Shown in pieces: positions 7,597 to 14,073 of a stretch of DNA of 14,073 nucleotides. Numbering within the stretch: the stretch's first letter is position 1; each line of letters starts with the position of its first letter. The translations under genes were made by a program, and so were the position numbers. The notes beneath the pieces are model-generated. The model saw only the letters and a program-made list of their open reading frames with translations. It did not search any database and had not been told where the DNA came from. The stretch is from Robiginitomaculum sp. (lineage in GTDB: Bacteria > Pseudomonadota > Alphaproteobacteria > Caulobacterales > Maricaulaceae): assembly GCA_021647375.1 (NCBI GenBank), contig JAKIUV010000069.1:1-14073 (forward strand), written 5' to 3'.

Positions 7597-8760
7597 TCAT
7601 GAAATTTTCTTTTCATACATGCGGTAGGTTTTGTACGGCACGCCCAAAGCTTGCTCGATAATGCGGATCATGCTTTTATTGCTCTCTAATATCCAGCCCA
7701 TTTCCACATGGGTATAGCCGTGCTTGCGCCCCATTTCGAATACTTTCTCACTAAGGAATGCCGCCATAGACAGGCCGGTACGTTTGCGCTGAAATTCGCG
7801 GCGCACACCCATGAGCGGAATACGCGCCGATTTAACGCCCTTGACCTTCAAACGGTAGAGCAACTTAGCCCAGCCAAAAGGTAGTAATTTGCCGTCCAAA
7901 TCCTTGATAGCCTCGTTGACATTCGGCACCATGAGAATAAATGCGGCTGGTTCGCCTTTATATTCACAGACCCAGAAGAAATCTTGGCTTATGACAGGCT
8001 TTAGCTCATTGGCCATATGTTTAATTTGGGCATCGCTTAGGGATACATGCCCCCAATTATCCGCCCATGCATCGTTGAAAATTTCCATAGCCATTTGAAC
8101 TTCTTCGAGAAATTTGCCCTTGCGCATGGGCCGCACGGTAATATCAGGATCGTTTTCTATATTCGCCAACATGGTATCGACGATTTTCGGGCGCGGATAA
8201 CCTGCATGTATATCCGCCCAATAGGCAATCATATCTACGGCCTTGGTAAAGCCCATGTCTTCGAGCATTTTAGGATAATCAGCACGGCCATAAGGCATCA
8301 TGATAACCGGCGGGGTATAAAATCCGTCGACCAGCAAGCCCACTTCTTCGTAAATCGTGTATTGATACGGCCCGACGATTTTGGTCAAGCCGCGCTCGCT
8401 CAACCAGCCCGCCGCCGCATCCATGAGCGCCTGCCCTATTTTAGGGTCTGGCTGGCAGTCAAAATAACCGAAATGCCCGGCACCGTCCTTGTGATGCTCC
8501 ACATGGTGCGGATTTTTAATAGCGGCGATACGGCCAACCACCTCACCAGCTTGCATGGCGAGGAATAACTGGGTTTCAACACCTATGAGGGCTGGGTTTT
8601 TATCAGGGTCAATCTGCACGGCACGTTCAAAGCGTAAGGGCGCAATCCAATTCGCTTCGCCCCGATACAAATCATAGGGCAAGTCCAAAAACTGCTTGAG
8701 CTGTGGTTTATCCGTTACCGACACAATCGTAATACCTGTAGATTGCTCAAAATTCGTCAA
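7597..8760 (-). CDS. YghO/bacterial ceramide synthase-like GNAT-fold N-acyltransferase
   Basis: A 387-residue protein of the YghO-type acyl-CoA N-acyltransferase family. The N-terminal part has the family's PYDLYRGEANWIAPLRFE stretch (about 28-45). The C-terminal GNAT-like core includes LMGVRREFQRKRTGLSMAAF (about 318-337), and it ends with the family's typical HVEMGWILESNKSM segment and YRMYEKK tail. Length matches the family (about 370-400). The Caulobacter ceramide synthase bCerS, which N-acylates the sphingoid base, belongs to this family; I recognise the family from sequence and infer ceramide synthesis from the neighbouring kinase, NTP transferase and Tam41-like genes. The start is TTG 8760 with GAGG 7 bases upstream; no ATG is nearby. 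It follows the DUF2141 stop by 11 bases. Alternative: a GNAT enzyme for another amine acceptor. Confidence 0.75.
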   Translation of the reverse strand: MTNFEQSTGITIVSVTDKPQLKQFLDLPYDLYRGEANWIAPLRFERAVQIDPDKNPALIGVETQLFLAMQAGEVVGRIAAIKNPHHVEHHKDGAGHFGYFDCQPDPKIGQALMDAAAGWLSERGLTKIVGPYQYTIYEEVGLLVDGFYTPPVIMMPYGRADYPKMLEDMGFTKAVDMIAYWADIHAGYPRPKIVDTMLANIENDPDITVRPMRKGKFLEEVQMAMEIFNDAWADNWGHVSLSDAQIKHMANELKPVISQDFFWVCEYKGEPAAFILMVPNVNEAIKDLDGKLLPFGWAKLLYRLKVKGVKSARIPLMGVRREFQRKRTGLSMAAFLSEKVFEMGRKHGYTHVEMGWILESNKSMIRIIEQALGVPYKTYRMYEKKIS

Positions 8761-8771
8761 TGCCGCCTCGC

Positions 8772-9380
8772 TTATTCTTTATTCGCGGCGCGCTCCCGTT
8801 TACGTGCCGTTTTTTCAGCTTTCTTTTGCTTTTTTAAGTCGACAAGTTCAAGGGTTATATTGGTACCGCCCATGACTAGTTCAAAGGAGCTATCAGAAAA
8901 TTTGGGAAATTTCAAAGCTTTAACTTTGGGGTTATTGGAAAGTCCAATCGGCTCGCGTGGTAATTTGAACATGTTTTTTTTCAGTTTACGATTACCGTCA
9001 ACATCATGGTAAGCCGCAGCAGCAAAGCGTCCCAATACATTTGAATTCATACAAACGATTTGCTCACCAACACCCGCCGGCACACGCACGCGCCGCACTC
9101 TACCCGCTTTGGACAAGAAGTGGTCAGGGTCATTATAAAGTTCAACGGTTAATATACCGCCGCCCGTCAGCCCTGTCACTGTAATACGCACCTGGTTGGC
9201 TTTTGGGTCACAAGCATCTGGCGCTTCGAAGTCGTAAATTTCCAAATCAGCATGACTCCGCACATGGTTTGCGTGCTCTTCCGCGCTAGCAGACGCCTTC
9301 CCCGCAAATACAAGCGATAATGCGGCACCAAATAACAGCGCCGTTGCAAGGAAAGTGTTGCGAGTTCTTATGTTCATCAT
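8772..9380 (-). CDS. Secreted DUF2141-family protein
   Basis: A 202-residue protein with a Sec signal peptide: basic start (MMNIRTRNT), hydrophobic core 11-26, likely cleavage after ASASA at residue 33. The mature part matches DUF2141 by its ordered motifs: ITVTGLTGGGILTVELYND (about 66-84), AAAYHDVDGN (121-130) and LPREPIGLSNN (140-150). Cysteines at 57 and 110 could form a disulfide in the periplasm. The last 20 residues are strongly basic (KKQKKAEKTARKRERAANKE), an unusual tail that could contact anionic lipid or LPS. DUF2141 has no established function; a beta-sandwich periplasmic or outer-membrane-associated role is inferred. It is first in the leftward gene set. The ATGATG start at 9380 or 9377 has no strong Shine-Dalgarno, so leaderless-like or weak initiation is possible. 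Confidence 0.8.
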   Translation of the reverse strand: MMNIRTRNTFLATALLFGAALSLVFAGKASASAEEHANHVRSHADLEIYDFEAPDACDPKANQVRITVTGLTGGGILTVELYNDPDHFLSKAGRVRRVRVPAGVGEQIVCMNSNVLGRFAAAAYHDVDGNRKLKKNMFKLPREPIGLSNNPKVKALKFPKFSDSSFELVMGGTNITLELVDLKKQKKAEKTARKRERAANKE

Positions 9381-9389
9381 ATAGAAACG

Positions 9390-9418
9390 TTATCAGTTAA
9401 ATCTAAACAAATTATAGC
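9390..9418 (+). promoter_or_regulatory. Candidate promoter for the lptF-lptG-kinase set
   Basis: TTATCA (9390-9395), a 17-base spacer, and TATAGC (9413-9418); each hexamer matches 4 of 6 consensus bases. Transcription would start near 9425, upstream of both candidate lptF starts. It overlaps the -10 box of the opposite strand, so the two directions may compete. Confidence 0.25.
9411..9416 (-). promoter_or_regulatory. Consensus -10 box for the leftward lipid gene set
   Basis: TATAAT is read on the minus strand at 9416-9411, about 31 bases before the DUF2141 start. No good -35 lies 16-18 bases upstream; the nearest TTGCCC is only 13 bases away. If used, it would drive the whole leftward set from a short leader. 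Confidence 0.35.
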
Positions 9419-9497
9419 ATTTTCGGGTTGGGCAAGCTATATGTGTCAAAATCCATATGAATATGGCCAGCCCCGTTGTAAAGGTGATTATACAGTT

Positions 9498-10697
9498 TTG
9501 GGACAGTTGAATCAATACATTATGCGCAGTGCCCTGCGGACTATTGGCGGTTTGATTCTGTTCGCGTTAGCCGTATTGTTGCTGGAACGCCTCTTGCGGA
9601 TTTTTGAAGTAGTGTCTGCCTCAACACGCCCTGCGGGTGATGCTACACAAATGGTGATCAATTTACTGCCCCATTATCTCGGTATCGCAATCCCTATGGC
9701 CTTAATGCTCGGCACGATCATTACAATCGACAGAATGTCGCGCTCATCGGAACTCACCTCGGCATTTGGCTCTGGCATTTCACTATTTCACATGACAAAA
9801 CCCTTTATCCTAATCTCTATTGTGCTTATGGGATTTAATCTTCTGCTTGAGGGTTATATGCAGCCGCTTGGCAGGTACGGTTACCGTGAAGTGGTGCATT
9901 CGGTCGGGCAAAAATCATTCGCTGCCGTGCTCCGTGAGGGCAAGTTCACCAAAGTTGGCAACACAACTTTCTATGTTGGCCCTGGCGGCGGGCCTATTTT
10001 CATCTATGAGAAGCTGAAAAACGACGGCTTGCGAATTACAACCGCTTCTAAAGGTGCTCTTATTGTTCGCGATGAAACAGAACAACCCGTTTTGCAACTC
10101 TCTAACGGTGACAGCTTTCAAATCACGCCTGAAAAATTGATCAAAGGCCAACTTGGCTTTGAAATCAGCTCGGTGGCCGGCAGCATTTCAGGCAATACAT
10201 TCCGCGCACGCGGCAATGACGAACGCGAATTGACGTCGAGCGAGCTTTATAAAAACCGGGATGGTAAGGCTTTCACCAGCATATCTGCCAGCACCAATAA
10301 CGCCGCCCTACACCTGCGCATGGCACGAGTGTATCTATTGTTTCTGATACCGTTTATCGCCGTGCCATTCGGTATTAATTACGGGCGTAACCCGTCTTCG
10401 GCTGGTATTGTGGTAGGCATAGTTTCTCTGGTTACCTTACAAAAAGCGCTGGAATTTGGCCAAAAAATGGGCGCTAGGGGTGATATAGCCCCGTGGATGG
10501 GTATTTGGCCGCTCATGGGTGTGGTTACCCTCTCTGCCATATTCCTATTTAGCAACAGTGCCGTGCGAATGGGGCAACCCCCACTGGCTACACTGTCGAT
10601 ATTTACGGCTGACGTGATCAAAGACATCCGCAAAGGCGTACGGGCGCTCATCCCCTTTTCAGGGTCGTCCAAAACGGATGCGGGGACACCATCATGA
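9498..10697 (+). CDS. lptF: LptF-family permease of an LPS-type lipid exporter
   Basis: A 399-residue inner-membrane protein of the LptF/LptG (YjgP/YjgQ) family. Seen: three N-terminal membrane segments (about 16-36, 57-80, 100-120), the coupling-helix motif SSELTSAFGSGIS (83-95) that contacts the ABC ATPase LptB, a periplasmic beta-jellyroll region (about 121-270), and three C-terminal segments (about 275-293, 300-320, 333-353). LptF, LptG and LptB2 extract lipid from the outer leaflet and pass it to a periplasmic bridge. I chose TTG 9498 because AAGGTGA lies 10 bases upstream and the product then begins like family members (MGQLNQYI). The frame is open back to ATG 9441, but those 19 residues match nothing typical and lack a ribosome-binding site. 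The next gene overlaps by 4 bases. Canonical lptF neighbours (pepA, lptD) are absent, so this may be a specialised paralog. Confidence 0.88.
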   Translation: MGQLNQYIMRSALRTIGGLILFALAVLLLERLLRIFEVVSASTRPAGDATQMVINLLPHYLGIAIPMALMLGTIITIDRMSRSSELTSAFGSGISLFHMTKPFILISIVLMGFNLLLEGYMQPLGRYGYREVVHSVGQKSFAAVLREGKFTKVGNTTFYVGPGGGPIFIYEKLKNDGLRITTASKGALIVRDETEQPVLQLSNGDSFQITPEKLIKGQLGFEISSVAGSISGNTFRARGNDERELTSSELYKNRDGKAFTSISASTNNAALHLRMARVYLLFLIPFIAVPFGINYGRNPSSAGIVVGIVSLVTLQKALEFGQKMGARGDIAPWMGIWPLMGVVTLSAIFLFSNSAVRMGQPPLATLSIFTADVIKDIRKGVRALIPFSGSSKTDAGTPS

Positions 10698-11764
10698 TCC
10701 GTATGGCGGTTTATATTTCCAGGACTTTCGTTTTCTCATGGCTGGTTGTCACATTCGGCTTCCTCATTCTGATCGGCCTGCTCGACTCACTCGCAAACAG
10801 TAACGAAATCGCTGCTAGCGAACGTAGTGGTGCGGCTACGTTCGAATACATGCTCTATCGTGCGCCCGTTATTTTTGACCGGGTTTTGTTGTTTACCGTG
10901 GTCGTTGCCATGCTCCTGACTTATGTGAAATTGATTCGTCAGCATGAATTGGTAGCCTTGATCGGTTTCGGCTTTTCTGTGCCCAAACAAGTTGCCATGC
11001 TCACGCCTGCAGTTGTCGGCGTCACAGCGCTTGCGGTTTTATTTATCAATACGGCTATGCCCCCCTCTGTGCGTGCATTACAGGCTTGGGGGGTCGGCGA
11101 ATATAAACGCACCTCCATCAGCGAAGATAAACCCCTGTGGCTTCAGGACGGCTCGCGTATTGTCCGCGCCGCCGGACGCCCAAATATGGAAACCCTGACC
11201 GAATTGCAGTTTTTTGACCAAGAAGAAAACGGGCAAGTGTCTATTATCAGTTGGGTTCAAAAAGCAACATATGATTATACGCAAAAAATATGGATTTTGG
11301 ACGGCGTCGAACGCACCACATCGCGCGACCGCTTCACCCCTGCCCCTTTTACCAGATGGCTCAGTGAGCAAACACCCAATAGCATTGCCAAACTCGCCGC
11401 AGACCCGCGCGACCTTGCCCTTGGCGATATGCGCAAATTTCGCACAGAAGGCAATTCAGGCTCCAGCCCCGGTTTTGCCTATGGGTTTTGGTATCTTCAC
11501 CGCATCACCCGGCCACTAGCGGCACTGATACTCCTTTTGTGCGCCGTACCGATTATGCAAAAAACCGGGCGCGAGGAAACGGGCGACAAAGCTTTGATTA
11601 CCGGCATAGCCGCCGGATTTATTTATTTAATTTTGGACGGCGCACTGTCGACATTTGCGGTATCAGGCGGGCTATCTATTGCTTGGGCCGTGGTGCTACC
11701 GCTGGCAATTTTTGGTCTTGTGGGCAGTTATCTAGCGCTCAAGACCGAAGATTTATCCATGTAG
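10694..11764 (+). CDS. lptG: LptG-family permease, partner of LptF
   Basis: A 356-residue partner of LptF. Membrane segments lie near 12-32, 60-80, 100-120, 272-290, 300-320 and 325-348. The coupling-helix motif is RQHELVALIGFGFS (82-95), and the typical LptG C-terminal signature WYLHRITRPLAALIL is at 266-280. The middle region (about 125-265) is the periplasmic jellyroll that receives the lipid. It starts at ATG 10694, overlapping the lptF stop as ATGA, so the two permeases are translationally coupled and made in equal amounts. It is followed after 10 bases by the lipid kinase rather than by lptD, which ties the pair to lipid synthesis. No LptB ATPase gene is in the window; a shared LptB is expected elsewhere. 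The family call is firm, the cargo uncertain. Confidence 0.88.
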   Translation: MIRMAVYISRTFVFSWLVVTFGFLILIGLLDSLANSNEIAASERSGAATFEYMLYRAPVIFDRVLLFTVVVAMLLTYVKLIRQHELVALIGFGFSVPKQVAMLTPAVVGVTALAVLFINTAMPPSVRALQAWGVGEYKRTSISEDKPLWLQDGSRIVRAAGRPNMETLTELQFFDQEENGQVSIISWVQKATYDYTQKIWILDGVERTTSRDRFTPAPFTRWLSEQTPNSIAKLAADPRDLALGDMRKFRTEGNSGSSPGFAYGFWYLHRITRPLAALILLLCAVPIMQKTGREETGDKALITGIAAGFIYLILDGALSTFAVSGGLSIAWAVVLPLAIFGLVGSYLALKTEDLSM

Positions 11765-11774
11765 ACCCGCCCCT

Positions 11775-12719
11775 ATGCCGAACCCTGTATTTATCATCAA
11801 CCCCCAAAGCCACACGGTCGCCAAGCGTGGCTCGGACTTGGTGCGCGCAGGCGTCACCTCAAAAACCAATTGTTATATGCTAGGCACATTCGGTACCCTA
11901 CCCTCTGCGGTAGCCGATATATTGGCGACAGGGCGCGAGCATATTTTCGTCGAGGGCGGCGACGGCACTATTCACGGCGTATTGAGCGCATTTATGGCAC
12001 AACAGCCAGACGTGGATAAACTACCCTGTTTCACGCTCCTGCCGGGCGGCATGACCAATTTAGTGGCCGCCCATGTCGGCCTTAAACGACCTACGGCTAA
12101 AAAAATCAAAACCCTAGCCGAAAATCCGCAAGACCAAAAAATCGTCAAAATGCCAATGCTCGGTGCCAAGGCGGAAGACGCCGACAAGGCTCATTATGGT
12201 TTCTTACTGTCCACAGGCGCCCTGCCCGCCGCCACACGCTATTGCGCCGAGCATGTCCACACCAAAGGCATTGGCGGCTCTGCTGCGGTGCGTAATACTT
12301 TGTTGAAAGTCCTGTTCGGGCGCGGTGTCGAGCGGGACACTATTCTTAAACCCTCGCCGCTGTCCCTGAACCTCGACACCGCTTGGATAGAAGGTGACCA
12401 TATTATTACAGTCGCGACCACCTTGCCGCGCTTGATGATTGGCCTGAAGCCTTTTTGGGGCACAGGGGACGGAAAGCTAATGATTACCCACGCAGGCAAA
12501 GACGCTCGGAATGTGGTGCGTAATGTTGCGCGTATGCTCTTGCCCGGACAATCCGCCGCCGCCGCCGTCAAACTCAAACGCGACGGGTTCCAGAGCTGGA
12601 ATGTGGGTAATGCCATTATACAATTGTCCGGCGAAGTGGTACTCGATGGTGAATTCCTGCCGCAGACTAATGCGCCAATTTCGCTCTTTGCCACCAAGCC
12701 ATTAAAGTTTATCAAATAA
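11775..12719 (+). CDS. Diacylglycerol/sphingoid kinase family lipid kinase (CpgB-type ceramide kinase candidate)
   Basis: A 314-residue kinase of the DAGK catalytic family (LCB5/YegS-like). Seen: the opening FIINPQS (6-12), corresponding to NPxSG; the ATP-binding VEGGDGTIHGV (59-69); LLPGGMTNLVAAHVGL (88-103), where the usual GTxND is GMTN; and a late LDGE (290-293). The reaction is ATP-dependent phosphorylation of a lipid hydroxyl at the inner membrane's cytoplasmic face. In Caulobacter the ceramide kinase CpgB is a bacterial member of this broad group and acts in ceramide phosphoglycerate synthesis. The neighbouring Tam41-like, NTP transferase and YghO-like genes support a ceramide substrate, but diacylglycerol cannot be excluded. 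The gene has no strong ribosome-binding site and sits 10 bases after lptG, suggesting coupling. Its stop is one base before the next ATG. Confidence 0.82.
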   Translation: MPNPVFIINPQSHTVAKRGSDLVRAGVTSKTNCYMLGTFGTLPSAVADILATGREHIFVEGGDGTIHGVLSAFMAQQPDVDKLPCFTLLPGGMTNLVAAHVGLKRPTAKKIKTLAENPQDQKIVKMPMLGAKAEDADKAHYGFLLSTGALPAATRYCAEHVHTKGIGGSAAVRNTLLKVLFGRGVERDTILKPSPLSLNLDTAWIEGDHIITVATTLPRLMIGLKPFWGTGDGKLMITHAGKDARNVVRNVARMLLPGQSAAAAVKLKRDGFQSWNVGNAIIQLSGEVVLDGEFLPQTNAPISLFATKPLKFIK

Positions 12720-12720
12720 T

Positions 12721-13650
12721 ATGACCAAGCAAGCTATTATAAAAATTCTGGACGCGGAACAGTTACTACCAACACCAAATGTCACCGCTATGTGCGACAA
12801 AATCAAAGCCCGGCATGAAAACCGCGTGCAGGCATTCCTGTATTACGGTTCCTCCTTACGCGCTATGAACGACCCGGACAAAATACTGGATTTCTATGTA
12901 TTGGTAGACAGCTACCGCAAGACCCACAAAAATCCGGTGCGGGTATTACTCAACTGGATGATACCGCCCGCCGTCTATTATTTGGAAAATCAAAACGAAG
13001 ATGGCACGTTATCTACCTGTAAATATTCGATTATATCCTTACCCGCCTTTGAGCGCAAATGTACGGGCCGAGCATTTCTCTCTATGGTTTGGGGGCGGTT
13101 CTCCCAACCTTGCGTGCTATTATTTGCCAAAGATCAAACCACACACACCCGCATTCAAACGGCGCGGGCAGATGCCGTAGAACATATAGCCAAGCAAACC
13201 AGTCCGCTGGTTGATAGCCCCATTACCGCCACCAAATTTTGGGCGCGGGGCTTCTTAGAGAGCTATAAAACCGAACTACGCCCGGAAAGATCCGACACCA
13301 GATCAGAAGAAATCGTCACCAGGTACCAGACCCGCTATGACGCCCTAATGGCAATCCTGTACGGCGCGCCAAACCAAGATGGCGCACACACCCTACCGCC
13401 ACATTCAATCATATCCAAAACTGCCAAAAAATCGGCATGGTTCGCCCGCCGCATCTTCGGTAAAATCATGGCTGCCATCCGCATCCTCAACACCGCAAGC
13501 ACATTCGACGGCGGCCTGGACTACGCCCTACACAAACTAAAATCCCATTCTGGCGTAACCATAGACGTAACGCCAAGCCAACGTAAACACCCGGTCTTGT
13601 GGTCACCAGTACTGGCATGGAAACTCTATAAACGCGGCGCTTTTCGGTAG
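12721..13650 (+). CDS. Tam41-like nucleotidyltransferase (possible CpgC counterpart)
   Basis: A 309-residue soluble protein without signal peptide. Its motifs follow the order seen in Tam41 (PF09139), the mitochondrial CDP-diacylglycerol synthase: a nucleotidyltransferase YYGSSLR (41-47), an acidic DFYVLVDSY (57-65), HKNPV...PPAVYYLEN (69-90), KYSIISL (101-107), and WGRFSQPCVLL (124-134) like the AGRLxKPV segment. Bacterial homologs exist but are little studied. By analogy the enzyme would transfer CMP, or use a CDP-activated group, on a phosphorylated lipid made by the kinase gene one base upstream. A role in attaching a head group to ceramide 1-phosphate is inferred. The ATG 12721 start is set by this tight junction. 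No transmembrane segment is obvious; a basic stretch near 236-250 may bind membranes. Alternative: an unrelated nucleotidyltransferase-fold protein. The motif match was made by eye. Confidence 0.6.
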   Translation: MTKQAIIKILDAEQLLPTPNVTAMCDKIKARHENRVQAFLYYGSSLRAMNDPDKILDFYVLVDSYRKTHKNPVRVLLNWMIPPAVYYLENQNEDGTLSTCKYSIISLPAFERKCTGRAFLSMVWGRFSQPCVLLFAKDQTTHTRIQTARADAVEHIAKQTSPLVDSPITATKFWARGFLESYKTELRPERSDTRSEEIVTRYQTRYDALMAILYGAPNQDGAHTLPPHSIISKTAKKSAWFARRIFGKIMAAIRILNTASTFDGGLDYALHKLKSHSGVTIDVTPSQRKHPVLWSPVLAWKLYKRGAFR

Positions 13651-13688
13651 CGGTAAACCCAAAAAGAATATGACCAAGAAACAGGCAT

Positions 13689-14073
13689 TTAACGTGCTTC
13701 TGTTTTAGCTGCTTTTACGTCCGCATAAAGGGGCGCGACGTTTACGGCTTCGCAATCCGAAAACCATTTCATAGGGAAACGCTGGGGTATGCGCTCGATA
13801 AATTCCCCGAAATGAGGGTAATACCAGACCGCATCAAATGTCCGTCAGTATTGAAGGCGGCGCGCCATTTGACGGCTTTTTCTGTACCGCCAAACCGTTC
13901 GCGCCGTCGGTGTTTGGCGGTTGGTTCACCGAGAACCTTTAGATTATGTGAACGGCGGTGCAATATTCGTCCACTGTAGCGAGGGTATTGTGTCCTCGCG
14001 GGCGGCGTAAAAGTCGTCCACTTTAAGGTTTTTCTGTTTTAACGGGAGGACCGGGAGATTTTCACAGTGGATA
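13689..14073 (-). pseudogene. Frameshifted remnant of an unrecognised protein gene, running off the right edge
   Basis: On the minus strand one frame is open from 14072 to a TAA at 13946-13944 (42 codons, ending LQWTNIAPPFT). The next frame continues as NLKVLGEPTAKHRRRERFGG and KWRAAFNTDG. The original frame then resumes as FDAVWYYPHFGEFIERIPQR and PMKWFSDCEAVNVAPLYADV and ends at TAA 13691-13689. The two frame changes are one apparent extra base followed by one missing base, restoring the first frame. The composition is protein-like throughout, so this is either a decaying gene or a sequence with two errors. I do not recognise the family. The gene runs convergently toward the Tam41-like gene, 38 bases away, and its N-terminus lies outside the window. 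No terminator is visible in the gap. Confidence 0.55.

Noticed and set aside
8047..8568. 173-codon plus-strand open frame opposite the acyltransferase
   Set aside because: Antisense shadow with no recognisable motif or ribosome-binding context.
9441..9497. ATG 9441 as the lptF start
   Set aside because: No Shine-Dalgarno precedes it and the 19 extra residues (MCQNPYEYGQ and following) do not resemble LptF N-termini; it remains possible.
13769..13963. 64-codon minus-strand open frame as a separate small gene
   Set aside because: It is the middle segment of the frameshifted remnant; the protein-like sequence continues in the other frame on both sides.

Overview
The window looks like a chromosomal segment of a Gram-negative alphaproteobacterium of middling GC content. 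The evidence is LptF/LptG-type permeases, a YghO-like acyltransferase, a DUF2141 protein and a type I-secreted RTX protein. A Caulobacterales/Maricaulales-type host is my guess from gene content, not a measured placement. All genes lie in two tightly packed divergent sets that start from a gap of about 60-120 bp near 9380-9498. No tRNA, rRNA, CRISPR array or transposase gene was seen.

The leftward set, read from 9380 down, encodes a secreted DUF2141 protein, a YghO/bacterial ceramide synthase-like GNAT acyltransferase, an NTP transferase, a MOP-superfamily flippase, a HAD-IB phosphatase, a cyclopropane-fatty-acid synthase (cfa) and an aspartyl/asparaginyl beta-hydroxylase of the LpxO/OlsC kind. 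Most junctions overlap by 1-4 bases or are under 12 bases apart, so co-transcription is likely. A 134-bp inverted-repeat element interrupts the set between the acyltransferase and the NTP transferase, and it supplies the start codon of the latter. After a small gap with its own plausible promoter, a large RTX exoprotein gene runs off the left edge.

The rightward set encodes LptF, LptG, a diacylglycerol/sphingoid-kinase family lipid kinase, and a protein whose ordered motifs resemble Tam41-type CDP-DAG synthase. At the right edge is a frameshifted, apparently decayed gene on the minus strand.

The main interpretation is that this is an anionic-lipid synthesis and export locus. NTP transferase + LCB5/DAGK-type kinase + Tam41-like nucleotidyltransferase + YghO-like N-acyltransferase is the gene set I associate with ceramide phosphoglycerate synthesis in Caulobacter (CpgA/B/C and bCerS). 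Here it sits with LptF/LptG lacking their usual lptD neighbour, a flippase, a phosphatase, and two acyl-chain-modifying enzymes (cfa, beta-hydroxylase). A working model is that ceramide is made, phosphorylated and head-group-modified, possibly hydroxylated or cyclopropanated, flipped, and carried to the outer membrane by a dedicated LptFG-like pair. Serine palmitoyltransferase, its acyl carrier protein and the ceramide reductase are not in the window and should be looked for nearby.
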